Origin: Haloarcula salinisoli
GTDB lineage: Archaea > Halobacteriota > Halobacteria > Halobacteriales > Haloarculaceae
Assembly: GCF_019599405.1 (NCBI RefSeq)
Contig: NZ_RKLQ01000001.1
Coordinates: forward strand, 1,488,001-1,552,000
Direction: 5' to 3'
DNA: 64,000 nucleotides
Both the position numbers and the translations under genes were made by a program. Positions 1-8,550 of the stretch are shown here, piece after piece. The stretch's first letter is position 1; every line of letters begins with the position of its first letter. The notes below the pieces were generated by a model. The model was given only the letters and a program-made list of their open reading frames with translations. It did no database searches and was not told the origin of the DNA.

Positions 1-749
1 GTGACGGGGGCGACCTGGCGACCGCGCTCGACGTCGAAGCCCGCGTCGAGGACGCGATGCAGGACGAACTCGACGCCGCCGTCGCGGCGGCCGTCGACGA
101 CGTCCTCGAAGAACGCGTCGACTCGACAGTGCGTGACCGGTTGCCCGATATCACCGACGCCGTCGAGTCCCGCGTCGAGGGGCGGCTGGACGCGGTCGAG
201 GACGACTTCACCGAGAAGATTACCGACGTTCGCCAGCGGGTCGTCCAGCTCAAACGCGAACTGGACGGCAAGGCGCCCGCCGACCACGACGCCTTCGAGA
301 CGGTCGAGGAACTGGACGGGAGCGTCGCCGAACTGAACCGCGAACTCGTCGCGGCCCGTGACGAGTTCGAGGACGATATGACCGCCCAGACAGAGCGCGT
401 CGACGACCTGGAGACTCGCTTCGACGAGTTCGAGCAGCGACTCGACGACACCGAGGAGAAGCTCAAACGTGTCGCCTGGGTCGTCAACGACCTGCGGGAC
501 GACCAGGGCGGCCGCGACGCCCACCAGAAGGCCGTCGACCGCATCAAACGCGCCGCCGCACAGGAGGGTATCTCGTCGGCGTCGTGTCAGAGCTGCGGCG
601 AGAAAGTCGAGATCGGACTGCTCACCGACCCGCAGTGTCCCCACTGCAGCTCGACGGTCTCGGACGTCCAGCCCGAGGGCGGTATCATCCGCAAGAAGGC
701 GTCGCTCGTCACCGCCGCACAGCTAGAGGCAGGGCCGACAGATGAGTGA
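1..749 (+). CDS. Coiled-coil protein with C-terminal zinc ribbon (5' partial)
   Basis: The frame (codons from base 3) is open through the left edge, so the true start lies outside the window. The 248 visible residues are acidic, heptad-like helix from the edge to about residue 185, with many Asp-Glu-Leu-Arg repeats, indicating a long coiled coil. The C-terminus carries two Cys pairs (CQSCG and CPHC), a zinc ribbon, then a short tail. No membrane segment is visible in the part seen. The stop overlaps the start of the next gene by 8 bases, so the two are probably co-transcribed. I do not recognise a specific function; a DNA- or protein-binding scaffold would fit. Confidence 0.8.
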   Translation, partial: DGGDLATALDVEARVEDAMQDELDAAVAAAVDDVLEERVDSTVRDRLPDITDAVESRVEGRLDAVEDDFTEKITDVRQRVVQLKRELDGKAPADHDAFETVEELDGSVAELNRELVAARDEFEDDMTAQTERVDDLETRFDEFEQRLDDTEEKLKRVAWVVNDLRDDQGGRDAHQKAVDRIKRAAAQEGISSASCQSCGEKVEIGLLTDPQCPHCSSTVSDVQPEGGIIRKKASLVTAAQLEAGPTDE

Positions 750-1404
750 CGACGAGCGCGACGACCCGTTCGAAAACCTCGAGGACCCAGCGGACCGCGA
801 GGGCGACCCGTTCGAGCGCCTCGGCGATACCGGGCCGGACGAGACGGCGGGGGAGAGCGACGCCGAGCAGGCAGATGGAGACAGTACGCCAGACGCGCCA
901 GCCGGGACCGGGGGCGACTCGACTACGGACGCCGACGACGAGCCCGCTTTCGAGGAGGAGTTCATCGACGAGGGCGACCCCTTCGAGAGCGGCCCGGGCA
1001 CGACACCCAGCCCGTCGCCCGCGGGCGGCAGCGGTGCCAGCGAGCCAGTGGAAGACGACACGCTCGGCGGTGACGACCCATTCGCGGGGATGGACGGTCG
1101 CGAGGGGGACCCGTTCGGCGAGGGCGAGAGCGCCTTCGAGTCGGTCGACGTCGAGAGCGTCGACGCCGACGAGGTCTGGGAATCGCTGAACGAAGAGCCC
1201 GAAACCGCGACTGTCGAGGGCACCCGCTACACCGACGTATCGAAACACCGCTTCTGCGAGCAGTGTGAGTTCTTCTCGAGTCCGCCCAACGCCCACTGTA
1301 CCCACGAGGAGGCCGAGATAATCGAGTACCTCGATATGGAGACGGTCCGGCTGCTGAACTGTCCCGTCGTCGCCGAGCAGCGCGAGCTCGAAGACGAGGG
1401 GTAA
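742..1404 (+). CDS. Acidic DPF-repeat protein with C-terminal cysteine cluster
   Basis: The protein has 220 residues. The first 130 are low-complexity and very acidic, with five spaced copies of a D-P-F motif (DDPFENL, GDPFERL, GDPFESG, DDPFAGM, GDPFGEG), likely disordered short linear motifs that bind one partner repeatedly. The last 60 residues are folded and carry four cysteines: FCEQC (Cys172, Cys175), CTHEE and LLNCPVV, which probably bind a metal. It overlaps the upstream coiled-coil zinc protein by 8 bases, suggesting translational coupling and a joint function. The function is unknown to me. Confidence 0.8.
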   Translation: MSDDERDDPFENLEDPADREGDPFERLGDTGPDETAGESDAEQADGDSTPDAPAGTGGDSTTDADDEPAFEEEFIDEGDPFESGPGTTPSPSPAGGSGASEPVEDDTLGGDDPFAGMDGREGDPFGEGESAFESVDVESVDADEVWESLNEEPETATVEGTRYTDVSKHRFCEQCEFFSSPPNAHCTHEEAEIIEYLDMETVRLLNCPVVAEQRELEDEG

Positions 1405-1436
1405 GACACTTTTGCGGGGGTCGTCGAATACCGCAT

Positions 1437-1754
1437 ATGCAGTTCTGTGACGAGTGCGGGTCGATGATGAAAAAGCAAGACGGCGTGATGCAGTGTACGA
1501 GCTGTGATTATACGGCAGACCAGGACAGCGACGGGGATTTCGTGAGCACGGAGGAACAGTCAGGCGACGAGCTCATCGAGACCGAGGAGGGCGACAATTT
1601 CGAGGGTAAACCCACTGCCGACGACGTCATCTGTGACGAGTGTGGCCACACCAAAGCGTGGTACACCATCAAACAGACCGGCGCGGCCGACGAGCCGCCG
1701 ACTCGATTCTTCAAGTGCCAGGAGTGTGGCTACCGCTGGCGCGAGTACAACTGA
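1437..1754 (+). CDS. tfs: Transcription factor S (archaeal TFIIS/RPB9-like)
   Basis: At 105 residues this is the usual length for archaeal TFS, which binds RNA polymerase and stimulates cleavage of backtracked RNA. The N-terminal ribbon has FCDECG and CTSCDY. The C-terminal ribbon has ICDECGH and FKCQECGYRW, with the acidic tip GAADEPPTRF that matches the catalytic Asp-Glu pair of TFIIS, so it should be cleavage-competent. An acidic linker of about 30 residues separates the ribbons. A TATA-like acacttttg about 28 bases before the ATG suggests leaderless transcription. Confidence 0.95.
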   Translation: MQFCDECGSMMKKQDGVMQCTSCDYTADQDSDGDFVSTEEQSGDELIETEEGDNFEGKPTADDVICDECGHTKAWYTIKQTGAADEPPTRFFKCQECGYRWREYN

Positions 1755-1815
1755 CGCTCCAGCCGGGGTCGAAGTCACCTGAAAGCTTTTACATGTCTCG
1801 CCGGTAGCGCCAGCC

Positions 1816-2622
1816 ATGCAGCGCCGCCGCCTCCTCGCGCTCGTCGGGTCGCTGGCCGCCGGCAGTGGCTGTACCGGCTCCGGCGACGACCCGTCGGTCG
1901 ACAGCACCGTGACGCCGGCCCCGGTCCCGACGGCGGGCGGGACCCGGACCCCCACGCTGGACGGGGACGTCCAGATAACGGCGGCCATGGTCCAGCCAGG
2001 CGTCGTCACGGCCGGCGACGACTCCCTCAGCGTCGTCGACGACGCCGGCCAGTACCTTTTCTTCAATCTCGAAGGTGGTGTCCCCGACCGCTCGGCCGTC
2101 GAGTTCCGGTTCAGCGGGGCGAGCTACACCCCCGAATCGTTCTACGGCCGGCTCTACCGCGGTGATTTCGACGGTGAGGAGTACGGCGAGAACGGCGGCC
2201 CGCTGGTGTTCGCACTCCCGCAGACCGGCGACGGGACCGACGCCGAACTCGCCTGGGGAGACGGGTCGTGGACGCTACCGGAGACCGTGGTCCAGCGACT
2301 CGAAGACCCGCTCCCGTCGTTCTCGGTGTCCCTCGATGGGCCTGAGACGGCCGGCGACGGGTCGGACCTGGAGATAACTGTCGGCGTGACGAACGAGGGT
2401 GACAGCGCCGGCCGGTACGTCTTCGCGCTCAACCGTCAGGGGCCGCAAATAGCGTCCACCCCGGTGGGTCGTATCGCCGGAGAGCTGGAACCCGGAGCGA
2501 GCGAAACGCACACGTTCGACGCTGTCCCGCCCGACGACCGGAACGGGACGGGGTACTTCCTCCAGGTCCCCGGCGAGCGGGATAGCCTGGACCACTACAT
2601 CGAGCCGGCCGACGACAGCTGA
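1816..2622 (+). CDS. Tat-type secreted lipoprotein, function unknown
   Basis: The 268-residue protein begins MQRRRLLALVGSLAAGSGC. This twin-arginine leader ends in a lipobox whose Cys19 would be lipidated, so the mature protein is anchored outside the membrane. A Thr/Pro-rich linker (about residues 28-55) follows. Residues near 185-240 (SLDGPETAGD..EITVGVTNEGD) resemble an Ig-like beta-sandwich of the CARDB/DUF11 kind. A TATA-like gcttttacat lies about 25 bases before the ATG, suggesting a leaderless transcript. No enzymatic motif is seen. Confidence 0.85.
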   Translation: MQRRRLLALVGSLAAGSGCTGSGDDPSVDSTVTPAPVPTAGGTRTPTLDGDVQITAAMVQPGVVTAGDDSLSVVDDAGQYLFFNLEGGVPDRSAVEFRFSGASYTPESFYGRLYRGDFDGEEYGENGGPLVFALPQTGDGTDAELAWGDGSWTLPETVVQRLEDPLPSFSVSLDGPETAGDGSDLEITVGVTNEGDSAGRYVFALNRQGPQIASTPVGRIAGELEPGASETHTFDAVPPDDRNGTGYFLQVPGERDSLDHYIEPADDS

Positions 2623-2637
2623 GCGCGGCCGTCCGGC

Positions 2638-3213
2638 TCACGACGAGACGGCGTCGTCGTCCTTTTTTACGACCTCGTCGCGCTTGCGGTCGACCCAGAG
2701 CGCGACGGGCCAGTCCTCTATCCGATAGGGAGCGGCCCCGTCGAGCATCTCCACGCGGGCGACGGGGTCCGACGGCATCGTGACGAGACCCTCGTGGCGC
2801 TCGTCGCCGACGGCGTCTATCTTGTGGCGCGCGCCACCGGGGATGTACACTGATTCGCGCGGCTCCGCTTCGAGGACCTGGTGACTCCCGTCCTCGCGTT
2901 CGAGCGTGAACCTGGCTTCGCCGGCCAGACAGAGACAGACCTCGTCGAAGGCCGGCGTGTGGGTGTGCCAGTCGATGGTCGCGCCGGGGGCCATCTCGAA
3001 GTAGAGCAGTTTAAAATCGTTGGTGATAGCGATCGGGTAGGTCTCGATGTCCTCGCCGCCCTGCTCGAAGTGGTTCGCGGCGTCGGCGTCGATTTTGTAC
3101 ATCGTCTGGTCGGGGAGATGGGTATGGTCGAGCTCCGGTGGTGTGAGGTCCCGGTCGGTCATGACACTGCGAAGATGTTCGAAGACAGTTGACAATTCTT
3201 TGGTCGGAGCCAT
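2638..3213 (-). CDS. Cupin-domain protein
   Basis: The start at MAPTKELSTVF gives 191 residues; an upstream extension would run across the divergent promoter and is not credible. The core has the two cupin motifs: W-H-T-H-T-P-x(3)-E followed by LCLAGEARFTLE, and later PGGARHKID, so metal-binding His and Glu are retained. Cupins of this size bind or convert small molecules or act as ligand sensors; the substrate cannot be told here. It is divergent from a small gene at 3256, and the shared 42-base gap contains an AT-rich TATA-like element (gtaatattcgat). Confidence 0.85.
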   Translation of the reverse strand: MAPTKELSTVFEHLRSVMTDRDLTPPELDHTHLPDQTMYKIDADAANHFEQGGEDIETYPIAITNDFKLLYFEMAPGATIDWHTHTPAFDEVCLCLAGEARFTLEREDGSHQVLEAEPRESVYIPGGARHKIDAVGDERHEGLVTMPSDPVARVEMLDGAAPYRIEDWPVALWVDRKRDEVVKKDDDAVSS

Positions 3214-3255
3214 CGGCGAAAGTAATATTCGATAGAGTCCCGAGTGAAACGAACG

Positions 3256-3474
3256 ATGGCAACAATCGAACTGACAACGGGGGACGTCAGAAGTCACGAG
3301 CGCATCGAACTCAGGAGCGGTTACGTCGTCGCCTACGAGGGCGGTGACGGACGACACTGGGGTGAGATAGAGCGCGTCTACCCGGTAAGCAGTGTCCTCG
3401 AGATAGACCCAGGCGAGAGCAAGATACAGGGCGGGCCCCAGCCGGGAGACGGCATGTCGTTCGTGCCGGAGTGA
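3256..3474 (+). CDS. Small conserved-looking protein, unknown function
   Basis: The protein has 72 residues starting MATIELTTGDV; a GTG four codons upstream is an alternative start. It looks like an all-beta domain with no cysteines or membrane segment. It is divergent from the cupin gene and about 10 bases from the convergent transporter gene downstream. The codon use is typical of its neighbours, which is the main evidence for coding. I do not recognise the family. Confidence 0.65.
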   Translation: MATIELTTGDVRSHERIELRSGYVVAYEGGDGRHWGEIERVYPVSSVLEIDPGESKIQGGPQPGDGMSFVPE

Positions 3475-3483
3475 CTCGTCGTC

Positions 3484-4356
3484 TCAGGCCGAGATAGCGA
3501 CCCACGCCAGCACGACGATAGCCGCGCCGAGGACAGTCGAGGCGACGCCGTGGGTCCGGAGTTCGTCCAGCAGGTCGTGGGAGTGCTCCTCCAGCGAGCA
3601 GACCTCGTCTATCTCGCTGCCGGCCTCGCAGTTGGGGAGGAAGTCCATCGCGACGTGGAGGAAGATACCGGCAGCGAAGCCGAAGATGATAGCGTTGGCA
3701 GCCGGGTTGGCCGGGACTGTCACGAGCGCCGACGGGATAGCCGTCAGGCCGACACCGGCTGCGGGGACCAAGAGCGCGGTCGCGGAGTTGTTCTCACGGA
3801 CCAGTCGGCGGGCGGCGGCATAGCCCGCGGGCCCCTTGTGAGAGACGATAGCCAGCCCGAGCAGGAGGCCGAGCGTCGGCATCGAGGCGTACACCAGTCC
3901 AATGATGAGCCCCGCCGATAGCGCGTGGGCGGTGATTGCCGCCGTCGTCGTGTCGAAGCTCGTCTCGACGTGCGTGAGTCGGTGGCCGATGGTGTGGGTC
4001 CCGTAGCCGGCGACGATACCCGCGGCGATACCGATACCGCCGATTCGGGGGGTACCGGCGGCGGCGCCCAGCCCCATCGCCTGCGGGACGAGGAACATCG
4101 CCGCCGAGGTGACCATCGCGCCGCTCGCGAGGCCGTACCCCCACACGAGTCGATACGGGCTCGTCTCCGTGGCACGGGCGCCCAGCCACGCGCCCAGCCC
4201 CATCGCCACGAAGGCGACCCAGGAGATGACGAGCACCTTCCCGGCGCCCCCGGTGACCGCGAGGCCCGACAGGACGAGCAGGACGACGACACTCGCGAAC
4301 CCGAGAAGTGAGTACTCCCCCGGGTTATTAAAAATAGAGTGGTCGTTAATAGCCAT
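3484..4356 (-). CDS. ZIP-family metal transporter
   Basis: The start at MAINDHSIFN gives 290 residues with about eight membrane segments. Diagnostic metal-site features are HALSAGLIIGL (segment 4) and SHKGPAGYAAA (segment 5), the His-rich pair that carries divalent metal in ZIP proteins, with HVAMDFLPNCEAG near the C-terminus. The protein probably imports zinc or another divalent metal. ATG lies just inside an AT-rich stretch (gttattaaaaatag on the plus strand), so the promoter may overlap the 5' end. The downstream neighbour is convergent. Confidence 0.85.
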   Translation of the reverse strand: MAINDHSIFNNPGEYSLLGFASVVVLLVLSGLAVTGGAGKVLVISWVAFVAMGLGAWLGARATETSPYRLVWGYGLASGAMVTSAAMFLVPQAMGLGAAAGTPRIGGIGIAAGIVAGYGTHTIGHRLTHVETSFDTTTAAITAHALSAGLIIGLVYASMPTLGLLLGLAIVSHKGPAGYAAARRLVRENNSATALLVPAAGVGLTAIPSALVTVPANPAANAIIFGFAAGIFLHVAMDFLPNCEAGSEIDEVCSLEEHSHDLLDELRTHGVASTVLGAAIVVLAWVAISA

Positions 4357-4439
4357 TAATCGATACAACCCTGTTGTTACTAATAAGCCCGTCGGTCCTC
4401 GCAGGCCACTGTATCTCGGTGGCCCGGGGAGACGCCTCG

Positions 4440-5132
4440 TTAACGCGTCGCTTTCCGGTAGTCGCCCCAGTCGAGGACCGTGCCGTCGAGGGTCTCCGCG
4501 GATGCGTCCTCCAGCGCCCATAGCACCATTCCGGCCACGTCCCCGGGGTTGCGCCCGCCATCGCCCGAGAGGTCGGTGTCGACCTTTCCGGGGTCGACAG
4601 CGCCGACGGTGGCGTCGAGGTCGGCCGCGAAGCCCCGAACCAGCGCCTCCGCAGCGGCCTTCGAGACGGCGTAGGAGCCGTAACCGGGCATCCCTTTCCG
4701 AGCGACGGCGCCCGTGGGAACGACCACGCGCGCGCCCTCGGCGAGATGTGGGGCTGCCTCGCGGACGGCGGCGAACACGCCGCGCCCGTTCGTCCGCAAG
4801 TGGTCGTCGAACGCGGCGTAGGATTCCTCGTGTAGCGGCGTCTCGCCCGCTGGGCCATGATAGACCCCCGCGCTGGCGACGACGCCGTCGATGGCACCGC
4901 CGACTGTCGTCGCCCGCTGCATGAGGTGTTCGACGTCCAGTTCGTCACGCACGTCGGCTCGGACGGCGGTGACCGCACCGCTCCCCTCGTCGATATCGTC
5001 TGCGACGGCGTCGAGGGCGTCCGCGTCCCGGGCACAGACGACCGCGTGGCCGCCCGCGTCGGCGACCGCTCGCGCAACCTGTTCCCCGATGCCCCGGCTG
5101 GCGCCCGTCACGACAACTGTCGCGTCGTCCAT
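4440..5132 (-). CDS. Short-chain dehydrogenase/reductase
   Basis: The protein has 230 residues with a classical SDR Rossmann fold. TGASRGIG (residues 9-16) is the cofactor loop, R60-A-D-V marks the adenine pocket, and Y154-x3-K158 (YAVSK) is the catalytic pair. The usual NNAG appears as VASAGV, and the position of the catalytic Ser is Thr140 (VVVPTG), a tolerated but uncommon change. It probably uses NAD(P)H on a small alcohol or ketone; the substrate is unknown. It is divergent from the carotenoid operon. Confidence 0.85.
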   Translation of the reverse strand: MDDATVVVTGASRGIGEQVARAVADAGGHAVVCARDADALDAVADDIDEGSGAVTAVRADVRDELDVEHLMQRATTVGGAIDGVVASAGVYHGPAGETPLHEESYAAFDDHLRTNGRGVFAAVREAAPHLAEGARVVVPTGAVARKGMPGYGSYAVSKAAAEALVRGFAADLDATVGAVDPGKVDTDLSGDGGRNPGDVAGMVLWALEDASAETLDGTVLDWGDYRKATR

Positions 5133-5235
5133 ACCGGCGCGTAGGGCTCCAGAAGTATCGCCGTTGTCCCTGCCTGCCCCCGGGCCGGGAGCGAGTTCCC
5201 TGTGTCGATTTCACACACCAACCCTGTTTGGCGCG

Positions 5236-5269
5236 CCTTTATTGTCGCTCCGGGCCCGAGAGAAGGATA
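5236..5269 (+). promoter_or_regulatory. Putative promoter and SD of the bacterioruberin operon
   Basis: A TATA-like tttatt lies near 5238 and an SD-like agaagga directly precedes the ATG at 5270. The spacing of about 30 bases fits a haloarchaeal promoter with a very short leader. This is inferred from spacing and composition only. Confidence 0.45.
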
Positions 5270-6757
5270 ATGAGTGACCTGTCCGGAGACGAGGTTGTCG
5301 TGGTGGGCGGCGGTTTTGGCGGCCTCTCGGCGGCCTGCTATCTGGCCGACGCCGGTGCGGATGTCCGAGTACTGGAGAAAAACGAGCAGGTCGGCGGCCG
5401 TGCCTCCCGGCTTGAGGCCGATGGGTTCACCTTCGACATGGGCCCGTCGTGGTATCTGATGCCCGACGTCTTCGAGCGCTTCTTCGCGTACTTCGGCAAG
5501 GAGCCGGGCGATTACTACGACCTCGAACGGCTGGACCCCCACTACCGTATCTTCTTCAAGGACGGCGACCAGCTCGACGTGACCGGGAACAACGACGAGA
5601 TGCGCGAGCTGTTCGAGTCCTACGAACCCGGGGCCGGTGAGGCCTTCGATGAGTACCTCGAAACGAGCGAGACCCATTACGAGACGGCGATGAACAAGTT
5701 CGTCTACGAGGACCGCTCGCGGCTGCGGGACTGGGTCGACCTGGACGTGATGACCGCCGCGCCCATCGGCCTCCAGTTGCTGGGGTCGATGCAGGGCCAC
5801 GTCGAGGACTACTTCACCCACCCCAAGCTCCAGCAGATAATGCAGTACACGCTCGTGTTCCTCGGTGGCTCTCCGAAGAACACGCCGGCGCTGTACAACA
5901 TGATGAGTCACGTCGATTTCAACCTCGGCGTCTACTACCCTGACGGGGGTATCGGGGCCGTCGTCGACGCGCTCGTGGAACTCGGCAGGAGCTTGGGCGT
6001 GACCTACGAGACCGACAGCGAGGTCACCGAAATCAGCCGGCGCAAGGAGGGGTTCCTGGTCGAGACGGTCACCGGAGACACGTACCACCCCGACGAGGTC
6101 GTCGTCAACGCCGACTACGGCCACGCCGAGCGGGAACTCCTGCCCGACCACGAACGGCAGTACGACGACGACTACTGGGAGAAGAAAACGTACGCGCCCT
6201 CTGCCTTCCTGCTGTACATGGGCGTCGAGGGCGACGTCGACCCGCTGGCCCACCACACGCTCGTGCTCCCGACCGACTGGGAGCCACACTTCGACGACAT
6301 CTTCGAGGAGCCCGACTGGCCCGACGAACCGGCGTACTACCTCTGTGTGCCAAGCGAGACCGACCCCTCCGTCGCACCGGAGGGCCACTCCAACCTCTTC
6401 GTGCTGGTCCCCATCGCGCCGGGGCTGCACGACGGCGACGCCGTCCGCGAGGAGTACCGCGAGAAGATTCTGGCCGACATCGCCGAGCACACCGGCGTCG
6501 ACCTGCGCGACCGCATCGTCTACGAGAAGCAGTTCGCCGTCTCCGACTTCGGTGAGCGGTACAACGCCACGGAGGGCACCGCGCTTGGCCTGGCCCACAC
6601 GCTGCGCCAGACGGCGCTCTTGCGTCCGAACAACCGCTCGTCGGCCGTCGACGGGCTCTACTTCACCGGCTCCTTCACGACCCCCGGCGTCGGCGTCCCG
6701 ATGTGTCTCATCAGCGGCGAACACACCGCCAAGCGCCTCATCGACGACCACGAATGA
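5270..6757 (+). CDS. crtD: Carotenoid 3,4-desaturase (CrtI/CrtD family phytoene desaturase-like)
   Basis: The start at MSDLSGDEV gives 495 residues. The N-terminus has the FAD dinucleotide loop VVGGGFGGLSAACYLADAGADVRV with VGGRAS, and the C-terminus has the family signature LYFTGSFTTPGVGVPMCLISG. CrtI-type enzymes introduce double bonds in carotenoids. The following genes are the lycopene elongase and the bisanhydrobacterioruberin hydratase, the order established in Haloarcula japonica, which makes this the CrtD that desaturates the C50 intermediate rather than the phytoene desaturase. It overlaps lyeJ by 4 bases (ATGA), so translation is coupled. Confidence 0.9.
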   Translation: MSDLSGDEVVVVGGGFGGLSAACYLADAGADVRVLEKNEQVGGRASRLEADGFTFDMGPSWYLMPDVFERFFAYFGKEPGDYYDLERLDPHYRIFFKDGDQLDVTGNNDEMRELFESYEPGAGEAFDEYLETSETHYETAMNKFVYEDRSRLRDWVDLDVMTAAPIGLQLLGSMQGHVEDYFTHPKLQQIMQYTLVFLGGSPKNTPALYNMMSHVDFNLGVYYPDGGIGAVVDALVELGRSLGVTYETDSEVTEISRRKEGFLVETVTGDTYHPDEVVVNADYGHAERELLPDHERQYDDDYWEKKTYAPSAFLLYMGVEGDVDPLAHHTLVLPTDWEPHFDDIFEEPDWPDEPAYYLCVPSETDPSVAPEGHSNLFVLVPIAPGLHDGDAVREEYREKILADIAEHTGVDLRDRIVYEKQFAVSDFGERYNATEGTALGLAHTLRQTALLRPNNRSSAVDGLYFTGSFTTPGVGVPMCLISGEHTAKRLIDDHE

Positions 6758-7635
6758 GTACCGTGACGGACCGACTCACCAGTGTGCTCCCGGGCGAGGA
6801 GAGCCGCCCCGGCTACCTGTTCTGGCTCTCCCGACCCCGCTTCTGGCTCTACCAGGGCGGCCCGGTCGTCGTCGCCGTCACGTACGCCGCCGACGGCCCC
6901 GGTGAGCTGTTCTCCCCGCTGGCTATCGCACTCTTTCTGTACTTCACGATTCCGGCGAACGTCTTCCTCTATGGCGTCAACGACATCTTCGACCGGGACA
7001 TCGACCAGGTCAACCCCAAGAAAGACGAGGGCCGCGAGGTCAGCTATCGCGGGGACCGCGTCGTCGTCGCTGCCATCGTCGCCTCGGGGTTACTTGCCGC
7101 CGGGTTCCTCCCGTTCCTGCCCGCCCTCGGCGTCGTCGCACTCCTCGCGTGGGCCGCCCTCTCGATAGAGTACTCCGCCCCGCCGCTGCGGTTCAAGACC
7201 ACTCCCTTCCTCGATTCGCTGTCGAACGGGCTCTACATCCTCCCCGGCGTCGTCGCGTACGCCGCTATCGAGGGGGTCGCCCCGCCCGCGAGCGCCGTCG
7301 CCGGCGCGTGGCTCTGGACGATGGGGATGCACACCTTCTCTGCGATTCCGGACATCGAACCGGACCGCCAGGCCGGCATCGAGACGACCGCGACGTTCCT
7401 CGGTACGTCAAACACCTACTACTACTGCGTGATGTGCTGGCTCTCGGCCGCCTTCGTCTTCACCTACACCCACTGGGTGTTCGGCGGTCTCCTGCTCGTC
7501 TATCCGGGCCTCGTCTTCGGCATCCTCGCGGTCGGCGTCGACGTCGACGAGGCCTACTGGTGGTATCCAGCGATCAACACGCTCGTCGGGATGGCCTTTA
7601 CGCTGGTGGGACTCTGGGTGATGCTGTATGGCTGA
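6754..7635 (+). CDS. lyeJ: Lycopene elongase / 1,2-hydratase (UbiA prenyltransferase family)
   Basis: The start overlaps the crtD stop; the protein has 293 residues with about eight membrane helices. Both Mg-diphosphate motifs of UbiA enzymes are present: NDIFDRDIDQ near residue 80 and DIEPDRQAG near residue 205. LyeJ adds C5 units to both ends of lycopene to make the C50 skeleton of bacterioruberin. The 8-base overlap with the next gene (7628-7635) supports one three-gene transcript. Assignment rests on family motifs plus the gene order. Confidence 0.92.
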   Translation: MSTVTDRLTSVLPGEESRPGYLFWLSRPRFWLYQGGPVVVAVTYAADGPGELFSPLAIALFLYFTIPANVFLYGVNDIFDRDIDQVNPKKDEGREVSYRGDRVVVAAIVASGLLAAGFLPFLPALGVVALLAWAALSIEYSAPPLRFKTTPFLDSLSNGLYILPGVVAYAAIEGVAPPASAVAGAWLWTMGMHTFSAIPDIEPDRQAGIETTATFLGTSNTYYYCVMCWLSAAFVFTYTHWVFGGLLLVYPGLVFGILAVGVDVDEAYWWYPAINTLVGMAFTLVGLWVMLYG

Positions 7636-8497
7636 TGGGGTCGCCGACTGGTCGATGCCCGACAACCGCCACGAGGTAGCCGCCCGGCTCGACGCGCTGG
7701 TCCGCGAGCACCGCTTTACCATCGCCGTGGTTTTCCCCCTCGTGGGCGCGGTGACGCTGCTTGCCAGCGCCGAGGGCCTGCTCCCGCCGCCGCTGGCGTT
7801 CAATCCGTTCTTCGTCCTCTTCGGGACGCTGGTGATGCGACTGCCGCTGGTGGCCGGCGTCGCGCCATTGCTCGACCGGAAGGCGACGCTCGCGCTCGTG
7901 GCGCTCACGCTGTACTCCTACGGCATCGAACTCGTCGGCGTGCGGACGGGGTGGCCGTACGGCGAGTTTACCTACGGTGTGGACCTCGGACCGATGCTGT
8001 TTGGCGAGGTGCCACTGGGCCTGCCGGTCTTTTTCTTCCCGCTCGTCCTGAACGCCTACCTGCTGGTCCTGCTGCTGTTCGGTGAGCAAGCCGAATCGAC
8101 ACCAGTTCGGCTCCTGGCCACGCTGGCGACCGTGATACTCGTCGACCTCGTGCTGGACCCCGGCGCTGTCGCAATCGGCTTCTGGGCCTACGAGAACCAG
8201 GCCTTCTATGGTGTCCCGTGGTCGAACTATCTGGGCTGGCTGCTGTCGGGGGCCGTGGCCGTCCTGCTGTTCGACCTCGGGTTCGACCGGGCCGGACTGC
8301 GCCGCCGGCTCGCGGAGTGTGAGTTCATGCTGGACGACCTGGTGAGCTTCGTCCTGCTGTGGGGCGGTATCAACCTCTTCTACGCGAACTGGATACCGGT
8401 CGCGCTGGCCGGGCTGCTGGGGGCCGGGCTGTTGAAGACCGAACGCTTCGACTTCGACCTCTCGGAGACGCGCCTGGGCGGCGCCGTCTGGCGGTAA
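7628..8497 (+). CDS. cruF: Bisanhydrobacterioruberin hydratase (CruF)
   Basis: The protein has 289 residues with seven or eight hydrophobic helices. The conserved stretch YGIELVGVRTGWPYGEFTYG, with LGLPVFFFPL and VLDPGAVAIGFW, is typical of CruF carotenoid hydratases. It hydrates the ends of bisanhydrobacterioruberin to complete bacterioruberin. It overlaps lyeJ by 8 bases and closes the operon. The product pigments and stiffens the membrane and protects against light and oxidants. Confidence 0.9.
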   Translation: MADGVADWSMPDNRHEVAARLDALVREHRFTIAVVFPLVGAVTLLASAEGLLPPPLAFNPFFVLFGTLVMRLPLVAGVAPLLDRKATLALVALTLYSYGIELVGVRTGWPYGEFTYGVDLGPMLFGEVPLGLPVFFFPLVLNAYLLVLLLFGEQAESTPVRLLATLATVILVDLVLDPGAVAIGFWAYENQAFYGVPWSNYLGWLLSGAVAVLLFDLGFDRAGLRRRLAECEFMLDDLVSFVLLWGGINLFYANWIPVALAGLLGAGLLKTERFDFDLSETRLGGAVWR

Positions 8498-8550
8498 CGG
8501 CCGGTTCCGGGACCCCGGCAGTTATCAGACTCGCCGGTGAACATCCGCCG

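Noticed and set aside
5108-6751. 547-residue minus-strand frame opposite crtD
   Set aside because: It is a high-GC antisense shadow: the composition follows the plus-strand codons of crtD, whose FAD motif and operon context are clear.
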